Shown here piece by piece: positions 46,133 to 55,768 of a DNA stretch of 64,000 nucleotides; within the stretch, counting starts at the first letter, position 1, and each line of letters begins with the position of its first letter. The stretch covers positions 1,736,001 to 1,800,000 of the forward strand of contig CAVPIA010000008.1 in assembly GCA_963704875.1 (NCBI GenBank), given 5' to 3'. Position numbers and translations under genes: made by a program. The notes under the pieces are model-generated. The model worked only from the letters and a program-made list of their open reading frames with translations. It ran no database searches and was not told the DNA's origin. The DNA is from CAMYOC01 sp963704875. Lineage in GTDB: Bacteria; Pseudomonadota; Gammaproteobacteria; Steroidobacterales; XN24.

Positions 46133-47092
46133 CTATGGGTTATCAAGCAGCTTTTCGGCTTCCGCTGCGACCAGTGCGTGGCCGGCCCGGGTCGGATGGA
46201 TGGCATCCCAGAAGAACTTGCTGTTCGGGTTACTACAGATGGCATTGCTGGTGGTGCCAAACGCCAGACACGGCTGAGCGTCGACAAAACCGAAACCGGC
46301 GGGATAAGCGAAGATCGCCGTGGACAGGCCAAACAGATCGAGCACGTAGAACCGGGTGTCCGGACAGGATGGCTGCACGACACCTGCGATGCCCTGTTCG
46401 ACGATGTCGTTGAGCAAATCCGAGAAATAGGCCGCATACGAAACGGCCGGTTCGCCAACGGCCTGCAGCGCGGGCGTGATGCCGACGTTGGCCACGTTAG
46501 ACAGCATGATGTGACGAGCACCGGACTGGCACAGCGCCAGCAGGTTGTCGTTGATCGCCGTGGCGGCGGCGAAGATCACCTGACCTGCCAGCGCCGGATC
46601 GCCCTCCAGCGCATCACGGACATCGTTGCCGCCAAAGCCGAATGCATAAAGCGCGTCGGCGGATGCGGAGCCACCTGTGTATGCAAAGTACTGCATCACC
46701 TGCTGACTCGCGGACGGACCGGCCGCGCCATCGCGGGCCCGGGAGCCGCCGATCGCATAGTTCGAGAACACTGACGGGTTGCGCGCAGAAGGCCCGGTCG
46801 AGCGTTGGACGTGCAGATTCTTGCCAAGCTCCTCGACCCAGGTGCGGCCGTTGCTGAAGTGATGACCGCCGATCGCGTATGGTGCGCTGGGCACTGGCGC
46901 AAATGGCGCAGTCGCACTATTGCCAGTCAGGATGAAGGCATTCCCTGAATCCATCAGGCTGTCGCCGAAAGCGACGACACGTTCGAAGTCGGCTGACTTC
47001 GCCAGGGCTATGCCGCCTGATGACGCGAACAGAAAAGCGATCGCAAAAAGGCTGCGAAGCGTTTGCCGTGCAAAGGTAAGGATATCGTTCAT
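46133..47092 (-). CDS. Exported GDSL lipase/esterase
   Basis: 319 residues with a signal peptide (about 1-31, cleavage near ALAKSA). Block I is AFGDSLMDSGN (Ser45), block III is GGNDVRDAL, and block V is DAIHPTRAGH (Asp296, His299), the full catalytic set of GDSL esterases. It resembles outer-membrane or secreted plant-type GDSL lipases but lacks a C-terminal autotransporter barrel. GAGGA precedes the ATG. Ends at a strong terminator. Substrate probably acyl esters. Confidence 0.92.
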   Translation of the reverse strand: MNDILTFARQTLRSLFAIAFLFASSGGIALAKSADFERVVAFGDSLMDSGNAFILTGNSATAPFAPVPSAPYAIGGHHFSNGRTWVEELGKNLHVQRSTGPSARNPSVFSNYAIGGSRARDGAAGPSASQQVMQYFAYTGGSASADALYAFGFGGNDVRDALEGDPALAGQVIFAAATAINDNLLALCQSGARHIMLSNVANVGITPALQAVGEPAVSYAAYFSDLLNDIVEQGIAGVVQPSCPDTRFYVLDLFGLSTAIFAYPAGFGFVDAQPCLAFGTTSNAICSNPNSKFFWDAIHPTRAGHALVAAEAEKLLDNP

Positions 47093-47255
47093 AGCTGTTC
47101 CTCAAGTCGTGTGACGCCCGGAATCCGGGCAGGAAAAACGCCAGGTCGCCAGTTCATGTCGACTGGTCCTGGCAATACGCAGAAAGAGGTTCGGGTCCGA
47201 GTCCATTCGAGGTACACGGGCACGATCGCCTGACTGCAAAAACCATCCGGGAAGT

Positions 47256-48419
47256 TCATTTCAATAGGCCCGTCGAGTGGCTTGCGTTGTCGTGCGCTAT
47301 CGGGGCGGGTGCCGCGCTGTCGTCTCGGCCGGTAACAGGCGTGGGGTGCGGGCAATGACTGGAGGACAGTTCCGTTGGCGCAAGCTCGAACCGGTACCAA
47401 TCCTTCCAATCGAAATAGATCGGCATCAGCAACATGACCATGCCGGCATAGCTGATCTCGTCACGCACCATCAGCGCGCCGTCCCCGGCGCGGCCGAACT
47501 GCACATGCCGCCGGCCGACGCCGATCATGCCAACGTCGCTCGCTGCGACCATCTCTGAATCCGCCGCCCGACTCAGCTCACCGACGATGCAGCGAAGTCC
47601 CAGATGCGCAAGGGATGCACGGCCCGCTGGGTCATGGCCCGCCAGACCAGAGAGCCATATTGCTCCGCCGTCCGCAGCCTCGAACACGACGCGATCCAGT
47701 CCTTCCGGCGGCGGGGTATCGCTTAGCAGCGTCCAAAGATTCACGCTGGAGAAACCACCCAGGTCGTCTGCGGACAGACCGATTGCACAGAAGGTCGGGC
47801 TCTCGCCCGCGCAGATCCCGGCGCTGGAGTCGGGCTCCGTTGACGCACCCCGGTGTTCGGCGGTGGACGCCGCGGTCGATGCATAGCGCACTACAGGCTC
47901 GGTGAATCGGGTCGCTATCGCGATCGAACCCAGCAGCAGCCCGGTATGGCTCTTGCGCGCCTCAACTATCAGGCCACCGGTGCCATCGCGAGCGAGCCAG
48001 ACTCGTTGTCCGTGTTTGATCGCAGCGACCAGCCCGAGCCCTTCTGACTGCCAGTACGCCTGACCTGTAAAGGACCAGCGCCCGTCCTTGCAGCGGAGTC
48101 TGATCTCTGTGGCATTGACTGGCTGGCCGGCGGGCTGGACGGTGGCGATCATCGATCGCGCGCCCTCCGGTTCGATCAGCTGGACTTCGCTGATCGCCAG
48201 ATGCTGGGCCGGTTCCAGATCGAAAAGAAACTGGGACAGCAGAGCGCCCGTCAAAGTCTCCGGCTTGTTGGCATAGCTGCCCGCAAGTTCGTGGCAGCCG
48301 GCACCAGGCTTCAGTTCCGGCGGACGCTCCAGCGCGACAGTATTTAGCGAGCAACCCGCCAGCCATGCCAGGCCCGACAGAAGGAAAGCGGTTCGCGTAC
48401 CTGCGGATAAAGAGATCAT
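47256..48419 (-). CDS. Lipoprotein of unknown function
   Basis: 387 residues. Signal sequence ends in the lipobox WLAGC (Cys23). The mature part is beta-rich with Gly/Ser/Thr and a few Cys (about residues 42, 109, 203, 212); a central Ser/Ala/Thr-rich segment (about 180-200) may be a linker. The last 30 residues are Pro/His/Ala/Ser rich. No family recognised. GAGGG about 9 bp upstream of the ATG. Single gene. Confidence 0.75.
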   Translation of the reverse strand: MISLSAGTRTAFLLSGLAWLAGCSLNTVALERPPELKPGAGCHELAGSYANKPETLTGALLSQFLFDLEPAQHLAISEVQLIEPEGARSMIATVQPAGQPVNATEIRLRCKDGRWSFTGQAYWQSEGLGLVAAIKHGQRVWLARDGTGGLIVEARKSHTGLLLGSIAIATRFTEPVVRYASTAASTAEHRGASTEPDSSAGICAGESPTFCAIGLSADDLGGFSSVNLWTLLSDTPPPEGLDRVVFEAADGGAIWLSGLAGHDPAGRASLAHLGLRCIVGELSRAADSEMVAASDVGMIGVGRRHVQFGRAGDGALMVRDEISYAGMVMLLMPIYFDWKDWYRFELAPTELSSSHCPHPTPVTGRDDSAAPAPIAHDNASHSTGLLK

Positions 48420-48942
48420 CAGTCATTCCCTCACCGGGAGGAGGATTGACTACCGTTCTACGCGTGTGGTGCCGTTCCGGTCCTGATGGGTTCCGGATGT
48501 TTTTCAGAGGCTTTTCTTAGGAAACCTGATGCAGCCCCGAAGGAGCTGGGAGTCTGGGGATGGGGTGCGTTGACACGGCCGGGGTAACTTGCCGGTAGCG
48601 GCTTTCAGTGGCCTTTGGCCGATGATCGTGACGGTGAGATTCTGTGTCGCGTCCCTATGCCGGTCGTTTCCGGCAATGGTTTGAGTCGCCGAATAGCGCC
48701 TCTTGGGTCTGGGGCGGCCGGCCCTCGCCCTGGATAGTTATCCAAGCTATTGAATATCCTGGCTATATCCTGATCCAGGCGGGTCGGCAACGAGCTGCCA
48801 GACAGAACAAGGGCCGGGCGAGTGTTCGAATCGAATTAATAAATGTCTAAGTAAAATACATATAAAAGATTGACAAGAGATAAACAACGTGACAATCTGC
48901 ACTCCTCGAGCAACAACTCACCCGATATCAATGGAGACTCAG
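48420..48942. other. Spacer upstream of the fasciclin gene, with an AT-rich promoter zone
   Basis: 523 bp between the divergent lipoprotein and fasciclin genes. The last part (48826-48890) is markedly AT-rich for this genome and precedes the fasciclin ribosome site. The rest holds no convincing ORF or hairpin. Confidence 0.5.
48870..48896 (+). promoter_or_regulatory. Candidate promoter of the fasciclin gene
   Basis: A perfect -35 box TTGACA (48870-48875) in the AT-rich zone, followed after 15 bp by GACAAT (48891-48896, 4 of 6 matches to TATAAT). The spacing is short by two bases, so it is only a candidate. Confidence 0.35.
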
Positions 48943-49488
48943 ATGACCACTTTTCGCAAACAACCGATCGCCATATTCGCGGTCGCCCAGGCGGCCTTGA
49001 TAGCCGTATTCCTTGCTTCGCCAGTCAGCGCAGGTCAGTACGGAGAAAAGAAAGCCCAGAAGGCGGCCCAGCAGGCCGACATCGTCGAGGTTGCTGTCGC
49101 CGCCGGGGACTTCAACACGCTTGCGGCCGCGCTACAGGCAGCTGGTCTGGTCGAAACCTTGCAGGGCGACGGCCCCTTCACTGTCTTTGCGCCCACTGAT
49201 GCGGCATTTGCAAAGTTACCTGCTGGCACAGTGGAGACCCTGCTGAAGCCGGAGAACAAAGACCAGCTGATCGCGATCCTGACCTACCATGTCGTGGCCG
49301 GCAAAGTGACCTCGGCCGAAGTGGTTGAACTGACCAGCGCCGGTACCGTGAACGGCGAGGCCATCAGCATCTCCGTGGTCGATGGCGGCGTACGCATCAA
49401 CCAGGCGACCGTCACCGTCGCCGACGTTGAGGCGAGCAACGGCGTGATCCACATCATTGACGAAGTCATCCTGCCCCCGGCCAGCTAA
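48943..49488 (+). CDS. Exported fasciclin-domain protein
   Basis: 181 residues from the ATG at 48943 (GGAG 6 bp upstream); earlier in-frame codons give an unsupported extension. Signal peptide (about 1-28). One FAS1 domain (about 44-180) with the H1 motif GPFTVFAPTDAAFAKLP, the central YHVVAGKV and the H2-like ASNGVIHIIDEVILPP at the end. FAS1 proteins mediate adhesion or bind surface ligands. Single gene, closed by a terminator at 49580. Confidence 0.93.
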   Translation: MTTFRKQPIAIFAVAQAALIAVFLASPVSAGQYGEKKAQKAAQQADIVEVAVAAGDFNTLAAALQAAGLVETLQGDGPFTVFAPTDAAFAKLPAGTVETLLKPENKDQLIAILTYHVVAGKVTSAEVVELTSAGTVNGEAISISVVDGGVRINQATVTVADVEASNGVIHIIDEVILPPAS

Positions 49489-49579
49489 TCACTGATTCCG
49501 GATTCACTCACCTGACCTTAGACACACCTTATTGCTTGCTCCTCAAGCCCCAGGTTTCATCTAATGAAACCGACCCTTT

Positions 49580-49608
49580 GGCCGGCGGTTCTCCGCCGGC
49601 CTTTTTTT
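49580..49608 (+). terminator. Intrinsic terminator after the fasciclin gene
   Basis: A perfect 9-bp stem GGCCGGCGG/CCGCCGGCC (49580-49588 / 49593-49601) with a 4-base loop, followed by seven T (49602-49608). Confidence 0.9.
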
Positions 49609-50075
49609 CGGAGACCGATCATGTTCGCCAAGGCCCGCAACACCAGCGCCCGACGCCCCCGCTCGGGCATCACCAGTCTGGCCTATCTGCCGCTGGCCTC
49701 CATCGCCTATCGGGTGGCATTCGCTCGAGACCCTGAGGCGACTGGCCAGACCAACGTCTGTGGTATCTCGCCGGAAGATCCGCACACCACCAGGTGTACG
49801 GTCAGTTCGACTTAGACGGCCCACCTGGGCGAGCGATTGCCATCCTGCCAAGATTAAACACATGACATGGCCATGCAACGGCCACGTCCTGGCGGTGTAT
49901 TGACGGGAATAGCGATAGACGCGCAGTCGGCGCAAATCGGGCGCGGTGATTTGGCGGCACCAGACCAGCCATTGGCTCCGGCGCTCAACGACACAAGGCC
50001 GCCGGCGGCGGCGAAGACATTACATATTGAGCCGCGATTCCGACGCCCCGGCCGGCGACAGGCCGTTCAATCGGT
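49609..50075. other. Spacer between the fasciclin terminator and the DsrE-like gene
   Basis: 467 bp without a supported gene. A 64-codon frame from an ATG at 49621 has a GGAG but starts directly after the terminator; see rejected items. A direct repeat of GGTTCAATC lies at about 50066-50085. No terminator for the minus-strand DsrE-like gene is clear. Confidence 0.5.
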
Positions 50076-50630
50076 TCAATCGGTTCCCCATGGAATGAGC
50101 GCGAAACCGTCTGTTTGCAGCATGACCAGCGCGGTCAGCGCGGAAAGTGACAGCTGGATATCCGCGGCGAGCTCCTCCGCGCGGAAACCGGAAGCGGCGA
50201 CGCTTTGTCCGCAGACAAAAAACTGCACGCCAGCATCGGCCAGCAGCAGGATCAGCCGTGCATCCGGGTTGGATATTTTGAAGCGCTTCTCAAACCCGTC
50301 GTTGCCCAGCGCCGCCCGCGTCGCACGGCCGTGTAGCACGACCGCAGTTGTCAGTTGTTCTGGCGCTACCCCGGCTCGGGCATGCATGTTGAGATACCGG
50401 GCGACGGTTTCCAGCCGGTAGTTGAGCTCACGTGGGTCGTCGGGCGCTGCCGCAATGTCAAAAACGGCCTTTAGCTGCAGGTCCGCAGGCAGCTCCAGCG
50501 GTTCCTCAGGAACGTAATAAACCGGGCCATAGTCAGGGATCACCGGGCCTGACACCGGATTCAGCGCAGACTCTGCAATCGCCGGGCAACTGGCGGTGCC
50601 CAACACGAGTAGTGCCAGCATCATCCTCAT
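50076..50630 (-). CDS. Exported DsrE/F-like protein
   Basis: 184 residues with a signal peptide (about 1-20). The fold is that of DsrE-type proteins: a helix-strand pattern with LTTAVVLHGRATRAAL and the LLADAGVQFFVCGQS strand, whose Cys may carry sulfur. DsrE/TusBCD relatives transfer sulfur atoms in the cytoplasm; here the signal peptide places it in the periplasm, where its role is unknown. GGAG lies 7 bp before the ATG. A rhodanese also exported is at 20800; no other link visible. Confidence 0.83.
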   Translation of the reverse strand: MRMMLALLVLGTASCPAIAESALNPVSGPVIPDYGPVYYVPEEPLELPADLQLKAVFDIAAAPDDPRELNYRLETVARYLNMHARAGVAPEQLTTAVVLHGRATRAALGNDGFEKRFKISNPDARLILLLADAGVQFFVCGQSVAASGFRAEELAADIQLSLSALTALVMLQTDGFALIPWGTD

Positions 50631-50841
50631 CGCGTATCTCCATATGTTTCGCGGGGAACTTTAGCCCATCGCACGCCCGCTGCGGGCGCCGCTATCGGCG
50701 GTCGAGGATGAGCACCAGGAATCGATCACAATGATCGGTCATAGAGATCGGTCACAAAGAAACGGGCCCAACTGAATCAACGCAACAGAACGGCAAGGAA
50801 ACCGGATCATCCGGCCCGCAACGGCAACCGCAACCGAGTTG

Positions 50842-52302
50842 TTATCTGCCCACCGTGCCGCGGACGCTGTCGATCAGCGCATCCGGGTCGTAGGCTACGC
50901 CGTCACGAAACACGATCGACACATTCTGTACCTCGGTGATGTCCTGGTCGGGATTGCCCTCGATCAACACCAGGTCGGCTCGTTTACCGACAGCGATGGT
51001 GCCGACAGAATTTTCGATACCGAGAAAACGCGCACCGGTCTGCGTCGCCATCGACAATGCTTCAAGCGGTGTGAATCCCGCGTCCACCAGCAGGATCAGC
51101 GCCGCATGCGTTGAGTTTGGCGGCACCGTGCCGCCCCATCCAGTCGGATCGGTGCCGACCAGAAGTGTGCCGCCAGCGTCGACAAACGCTTTTTCGAATG
51201 CCATCTCCTGTTCCAGCAGCAGTCGCATTTCTTTTGTCCGTTCTGCGTCCGCGGACTGAAGCAAGCTGATCCACCGAGCTTCGGCCATCTGCCGTGATCG
51301 CGGACTCAGCATCGCCAGGGCTTCCTGAGTCGGGATGGCTGGATGCAGGCCGGCAGCAAATACCGGTAGCGTCGACGTGATCGCCACATCCCTGTCAACG
51401 AGAAGTCCGATCAGGGCCTGGACCTCCGGGTTGCCGACGTCCATCAGCTGCGCACGTTGTGCACGGGACAGGCGGGGGCAGATATCCGGCTGCTTATCCA
51501 CGGCCAGATCAGAGGCCACATACAAGCCATGTTCCAGATTGTCGATGCCCATCGCGCTGGCCTCGTCAAAGGTCACCGAGCAAAGATGACCGGTCACAGT
51601 GGCGCCGAGCTGGTGAGCCTCATGAATCGCGGCTGCGAGTACCGCGGATGACACGTTCATATAGGCCTTGAAGGAGGTCGCGCCCTCGTTGACCCAGTAG
51701 CGCACGAACAGGCGTGCGTCTTCCGGCGTCACCGTCGGATTGAGCTGATAGGCAAAGCTGCCCGGGCCCTCGATAAACGGCGCGGTCACAAACAGCCTGG
51801 GGCCCGCGATACGGCCTTGCTCGATCAGCATCTTGACCTGCAGATCGTCGCTGGCATTCATCGTCCCGGTAGTGCGCATCGTCGTGGTGCCCGCTGCCAG
51901 GTACAGGGGCGGCATCGGCAGGTGTTCGCTGGTGTAGGCGGGCAGGGCGCCGGTCGGGTTCAGGTACATCAGATGCTCATGCATCATCACGAAGCCCGGG
52001 AGCAGGGTCTTGCCGTTGCCGTCCACGATAACGGCGTTGTCGGCAATGACATCGCCGGCGCGTCCGATCACTGCGATCCGACCGTTCTGGATCAGGACCG
52101 CCGCGTTCTCGATCGCCGGTTGGCCGGTACCGTCTACGAGGCGGACATTGTCCAGCAGGATCACCGGGTCCTGATGCAGGATAAGCGCTTGGAGGTCGTC
52201 GTGAAACGACTCCGGTCGCTCGGCCAGTGCTGCGCTGTATGGCGCAAACAGCGCCGCGCAGGCGGCCACCAACACCGGGATCACTAGCCGTTTGTCGCCC
52301 AT
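50842..52302 (-). CDS. Exported amidohydrolase
   Basis: 486 residues with a signal peptide (about 1-27). The metal-binding H-x-H is MMHEHLMYLN (His108, His110) after the typical PGFVMMH entry, and a bridging Lys (ATSFKAYM), further His (TGHLCS; DNLEHGLY) and an Asp (VGTDPTG) complete the amidohydrolase site. This imidazolonepropionase-like subgroup is often periplasmic and hydrolyses cyclic amides, peptides or carbamate-like substrates. AGGAG lies 7 bp before the ATG. Substrate unknown. Confidence 0.9.
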   Translation of the reverse strand: MGDKRLVIPVLVAACAALFAPYSAALAERPESFHDDLQALILHQDPVILLDNVRLVDGTGQPAIENAAVLIQNGRIAVIGRAGDVIADNAVIVDGNGKTLLPGFVMMHEHLMYLNPTGALPAYTSEHLPMPPLYLAAGTTTMRTTGTMNASDDLQVKMLIEQGRIAGPRLFVTAPFIEGPGSFAYQLNPTVTPEDARLFVRYWVNEGATSFKAYMNVSSAVLAAAIHEAHQLGATVTGHLCSVTFDEASAMGIDNLEHGLYVASDLAVDKQPDICPRLSRAQRAQLMDVGNPEVQALIGLLVDRDVAITSTLPVFAAGLHPAIPTQEALAMLSPRSRQMAEARWISLLQSADAERTKEMRLLLEQEMAFEKAFVDAGGTLLVGTDPTGWGGTVPPNSTHAALILLVDAGFTPLEALSMATQTGARFLGIENSVGTIAVGKRADLVLIEGNPDQDITEVQNVSIVFRDGVAYDPDALIDSVRGTVGR

Positions 52303-52506
52303 CGGTCGACTCCTGATTTTGGCAAACCCGAGCGCAGTTTACCCGCTGCGGACCGCCAGTCACTCTATGTTGCCTGTTCCCACAGCAGAGACGCGCGCGG
52401 GTTTGCTTAAACCCCGGCGGCACTGGCATCGTCATACAACGAAACAGTTCGCCTTTCGCAGGTGATCATTCCAGGCAATGATCCGCCAACAATCGGAGAG
52501 AACCTG

Positions 52507-53901
52507 ATGAAGCAGATGATCAAGCGCACGCTGATCGTGGCGGCGATGATATTGGCTCCGGTCCTGTTGCTGGTGCTTGCGTTTGTGATCCGTTACGTCC
52601 CGTTTCCGCCGGACCCGGATTTCCCGACGCCAGCCAGCCTGGCTGAGGCACGCTTGCAGGATCTTGAATACCTGAAGTTATTCCCCGACTACGATTGGAC
52701 GTTCACCGAAGCGCAGCGCGCAGCCATGATGGCCGAGATCGATGTCATTGCGGCGCGGGCAGGCGAGCTGAGCGACGCTGAATTCGAACTTGCCGTGGCC
52801 CACGCGGTGGCCCTGGCTGACAATGGTCACACCAACGTGTCTCCGATCGGCCGCCGCGGACGGGTCAACGTCTTGCCGTTGCGCCTGGCATGGTTCAGCG
52901 ACGGGCTTTACGTGGTGCAGGCGACCCGCGATCAACAGGATCTTCTGGGTGCCCGGATCAAACAAATCGAAGCCCAGACGCCCGAGCAGCTGGCCGCCGT
53001 ATTCATGCCCTATTTTGGTGGTGAGTCAGGCCGCTCCCGCTATATGAGCGTGCTCAACATGGAATCTCCGGCATTGCTGCACGCGGCCGGTGTGGCGCCG
53101 GATTCGGAATCGGTCCTGGTCACAGCGACGGCGATCGATGGGCAAACCATCAGCCGCCGGTTGCGGGCGCTGCCGCCTCAGACCGAGCGGTCGCTGCGGC
53201 GCTGGGGCGGCGCGCTCAAGGAATATGAACTCGCGCCGGAAGCGACGAACTGGGTTCATTTGATGGCCGGAGAGAAGCCCCCGCTGTATCTGAGCAGCCC
53301 CGACAAGCCGTTCGAAATGACCTGGCTCGACGCCGATGGTCTGTATCTGAAACTGGACATGACCATGGATGTGGACGGCTTTGTGCTGGTCGATTTTCAG
53401 AAGCAGGTGCTGGCAGAAATGGATCGGCGATCGCCGCGGTTTGTGGTCGTTGATCTGCGGCACAACGGTGGCGGTACGGTCGACCGCTGGTTCTCAAAGT
53501 CATTGGCCGAACGTCTTCCGGAGAGTGCTCAACTGTTTATCGTCACCTCGCCAGAGACCTTCTCCGGGGGTATTAGCGAGGCTGCCTATTTCAAGTACTT
53601 CGGTGGCGAACGGGCAATCGTTGTTGGCGAGCCGGTTGGCGATCGCCTGGTGTTCTGGGCCAACGCTGGCGAAGCATTCGTGCTGCCCAACTCGCGTATC
53701 CCGTTGAACATCTGGGTAGCAAAGGAGGATTGGGAAAACGGCTGTGATGACTGGTGGCTGTGCTTTTGGCCGACGATGCTGACCGACGTCGGTGTTGGCA
53801 CACTCGAGCCCGACTTGCCGGTATCCCTGAGCTTTGCTGACTACCGGGCCAACCGGGACCCGGTGCTGGAAACGATCATCGCCGCCGTGGGGCCTGACTA
53901 A
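52507..53901 (+). CDS. Membrane-anchored S41-family peptidase-like protein
   Basis: 464 residues from the ATG at 52507 (GGAG 8 bp upstream). An N-terminal hydrophobic anchor (about 8-30) is followed by a helical segment and then the S41 protease core (about 290-440) with FVVVDLRHNGGG and the Ser loop SPETFSGGISEAAY. No PDZ domain is obvious between them. Such proteins cut C-terminal tails or peptides in the periplasm. Stop is convergent with DUF2270. Substrate unknown. Confidence 0.85.
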   Translation: MKQMIKRTLIVAAMILAPVLLLVLAFVIRYVPFPPDPDFPTPASLAEARLQDLEYLKLFPDYDWTFTEAQRAAMMAEIDVIAARAGELSDAEFELAVAHAVALADNGHTNVSPIGRRGRVNVLPLRLAWFSDGLYVVQATRDQQDLLGARIKQIEAQTPEQLAAVFMPYFGGESGRSRYMSVLNMESPALLHAAGVAPDSESVLVTATAIDGQTISRRLRALPPQTERSLRRWGGALKEYELAPEATNWVHLMAGEKPPLYLSSPDKPFEMTWLDADGLYLKLDMTMDVDGFVLVDFQKQVLAEMDRRSPRFVVVDLRHNGGGTVDRWFSKSLAERLPESAQLFIVTSPETFSGGISEAAYFKYFGGERAIVVGEPVGDRLVFWANAGEAFVLPNSRIPLNIWVAKEDWENGCDDWWLCFWPTMLTDVGVGTLEPDLPVSLSFADYRANRDPVLETIIAAVGPD

Positions 53902-54020
53902 TCGTCTGACTAATGACTTGAGCAGAACTGAGCCTGGACCCTGGGCTCGGGTCCTGGGTCGCCAGTGTATGACTGCGACAGGGCGCGTTGAACGCGGAGC
54001 AATCCTTCAACCCGGTTACA

Positions 54021-54704
54021 TTAGCCGATCGCAATCAACGCGGTCTTGCGCCGGTTACGCAATTCGTGTCTCAAGGTAAATATCGCGATGGCCAGCCAGG
54101 TCCCGTGAAACAACAGACCCAGGGTGATCACCACGGTCCCCGGCACGGGCCCGATCGCCGCGCGCTGAAAGAACTCCGCCAGCCCGCTCAGCGGTGTCGG
54201 GTCGATGGCGAGCTTGCCAACATAGGCGAACGCATTGACGCCGAAGATATAGGCGTAATTGCGCCGCAGACGCCGGCCGATGGAAATGATGTAGCTGACA
54301 TGGAACCTGGGCGTGCGCAGATCATTCGACAGCAGCGTGTTCCATTGACCGTCCCGGCTGACCCCACCCCCGGCCAACAAAGGGGCGTAGAAATCTGTCT
54401 CCATAAGCCGGCAGCGCGCCCGCCACACGTTGAAATATCGATAACGCCGAGCCTCGAGTCCGAGGAACACCGCAACGATGATCAGCACCAGGACCAGCGG
54501 CAGCGGCGACGCATCGGCATTTGCAAAGCTCAGCGAAAGCGCGATCCCGGTGGTCACCACGGCCCAGTTGGTGGTCGTATCCAGCCGGGTCCGCCACATT
54601 GTGCTGCGGCTGACTTCTGCCCGATACAGGTGAGCGATCGCGCCGATTTCGGCTGCATTCAGCGTCTGCTCCGGCACCGTGTCTTCGGGATTCCCATCGG
54701 TCAA
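54021..54704 (-). CDS. DUF2270 membrane protein
   Basis: 227 residues with TTG start at 54704, chosen for the AGAGGAAG upstream; an ATG at 54755 would add 17 residues without a ribosome site. The conserved opening AIAHLYRAEVSRSTMWRTRL is followed by a helix pair (about 45-85), a loop with LMETDFYAPLL and two further C-terminal helices (about 165-215). DUF2270 proteins are inner-membrane proteins of unknown role. Confidence 0.83.
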   Translation of the reverse strand: MTDGNPEDTVPEQTLNAAEIGAIAHLYRAEVSRSTMWRTRLDTTTNWAVVTTGIALSLSFANADASPLPLVLVLIIVAVFLGLEARRYRYFNVWRARCRLMETDFYAPLLAGGGVSRDGQWNTLLSNDLRTPRFHVSYIISIGRRLRRNYAYIFGVNAFAYVGKLAIDPTPLSGLAEFFQRAAIGPVPGTVVITLGLLFHGTWLAIAIFTLRHELRNRRKTALIAIG

Positions 54705-54910
54705 GGTGCTGCTTCCTCTTTCGCACGCGGGTTCAAGTGTTGGAGTGTAGTACATCGGAACGCGAGGGCAGTTTGTCGCCCATGCATCTGAGGCCAGTCC
54801 CGCAATGAAACGTGAGCGCCCGATCCAGTGCCACATTGCAGGCGCGCTGGCGCTCGGGCGAGCATCGTCAGCGCCCCACGTGCCATTCCATTAGTCGTCC
54901 GAAGATTCCG

Positions 54911-55768
54911 CTAGCTATCCTGCGATCGCAGGCCCCGTAGCCTCGGCGGGACAAATTCCGGCGCGGTGTAGACCACGCCCAGGGTGGCGCCCTGATGGAC
55001 CCGCGGTGCACCCACGGCCGCGCCCCAGCTGACAATCGCATAGCGAGTGCCGGATTCGACCGGTAAGGCCGTGTGCGCATAGCGATGGTCAGACGGGAAC
55101 GCCACCAGCATCCCTGCTTTCGGCTGGATGGTCAGCTCAAGATCATCGAAACGCAGCGCGCCACCGGTAAATTCGGAGTTCAGATAGATCAGCAAACTGT
55201 ATTGGCGATCTTCGACCAGCCTCCAGCCGTCTGCCTGCTCATCCCACACTTCCGAATCGTTGTGCATGCCGTAATGCCCGCCCGGAACATACTTGAGAAT
55301 ATCCGGGAATTCGAACCACTGTATCCGGGTGTCAAAGTGCGGCTGGACACAGTCGAAGAACGCGCGACCGACCAGGGGCACGATCTGCTCGGCGATGCCA
55401 AAGGTCTTGATGGTCGAGGTGATGCGCACGGCTGAGTCTCTGGAGACGATGCCGCCAGCGGCGGTTTCATCGGCCATCCTGACCCGCGCCTGCTCGCTGG
55501 GCTGATCTGCGGACAACGCGACCAGGCGTTCGCACTCGGACTCGGAAAGGAAACCTTCGATCGAGAGAACGCCTTGGTGGTCTACCCGCTTCTCGCCGTT
55601 GCATTGTGAGTAAAGCGCCGTGGCGACCGCCGGCGTCATCATCATCGTCAGCGGCTCGACCGGGAAACGCTCAATCCCGGCCGGGGTCTTGCCGCAGCAG
55701 TGTTTGAACCGCCGGCCGCTGCCGCAGGGGCAGGGGGCGTTGCGTCGCGTCGCAAGTTGGGAACCCAT
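54911..55768 (-). CDS. SEC-C/2-oxoglutarate-Fe(II) oxygenase fusion
   Basis: 285 residues. The N-terminus is a SEC-C zinc motif (CPC at 13-15 and HCC at 23-25). A prolyl-4-hydroxylase-like 2OG-Fe(II) oxygenase domain (about 60-260) carries the metal triad His169, Asp171 and His232 and the 2-oxoglutarate Arg242. These enzymes hydroxylate proteins or small molecules. The SEC-C motif, best known at the end of SecA, often recruits an enzyme to ribosomes or nascent chains, so a ribosomal protein substrate is a reasonable guess. Weak Shine-Dalgarno. Confidence 0.88.
   Translation of the reverse strand: MGSQLATRRNAPCPCGSGRRFKHCCGKTPAGIERFPVEPLTMMMTPAVATALYSQCNGEKRVDHQGVLSIEGFLSESECERLVALSADQPSEQARVRMADETAAGGIVSRDSAVRITSTIKTFGIAEQIVPLVGRAFFDCVQPHFDTRIQWFEFPDILKYVPGGHYGMHNDSEVWDEQADGWRLVEDRQYSLLIYLNSEFTGGALRFDDLELTIQPKAGMLVAFPSDHRYAHTALPVESGTRYAIVSWGAAVGAPRVHQGATLGVVYTAPEFVPPRLRGLRSQDS

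Noticed and set aside
47110..47135. Inverted repeat GCCCGGA/TCCGGGC near 47113-47127
   Set aside because: Loop of about one base and U-run on the wrong side for either neighbouring gene; probably not a terminator.
49621..49815. 64-codon frame with GGAG 7 bp upstream and a hydrophobic stretch
   Set aside because: Its ribosome site begins immediately after the fasciclin terminator U-run and no separate promoter is visible; no family resemblance.
49867..50421. Plus-strand frame of 184 codons
   Set aside because: It is antisense to most of the DsrE-like gene, which has a signal peptide, a ribosome site and a recognisable fold.
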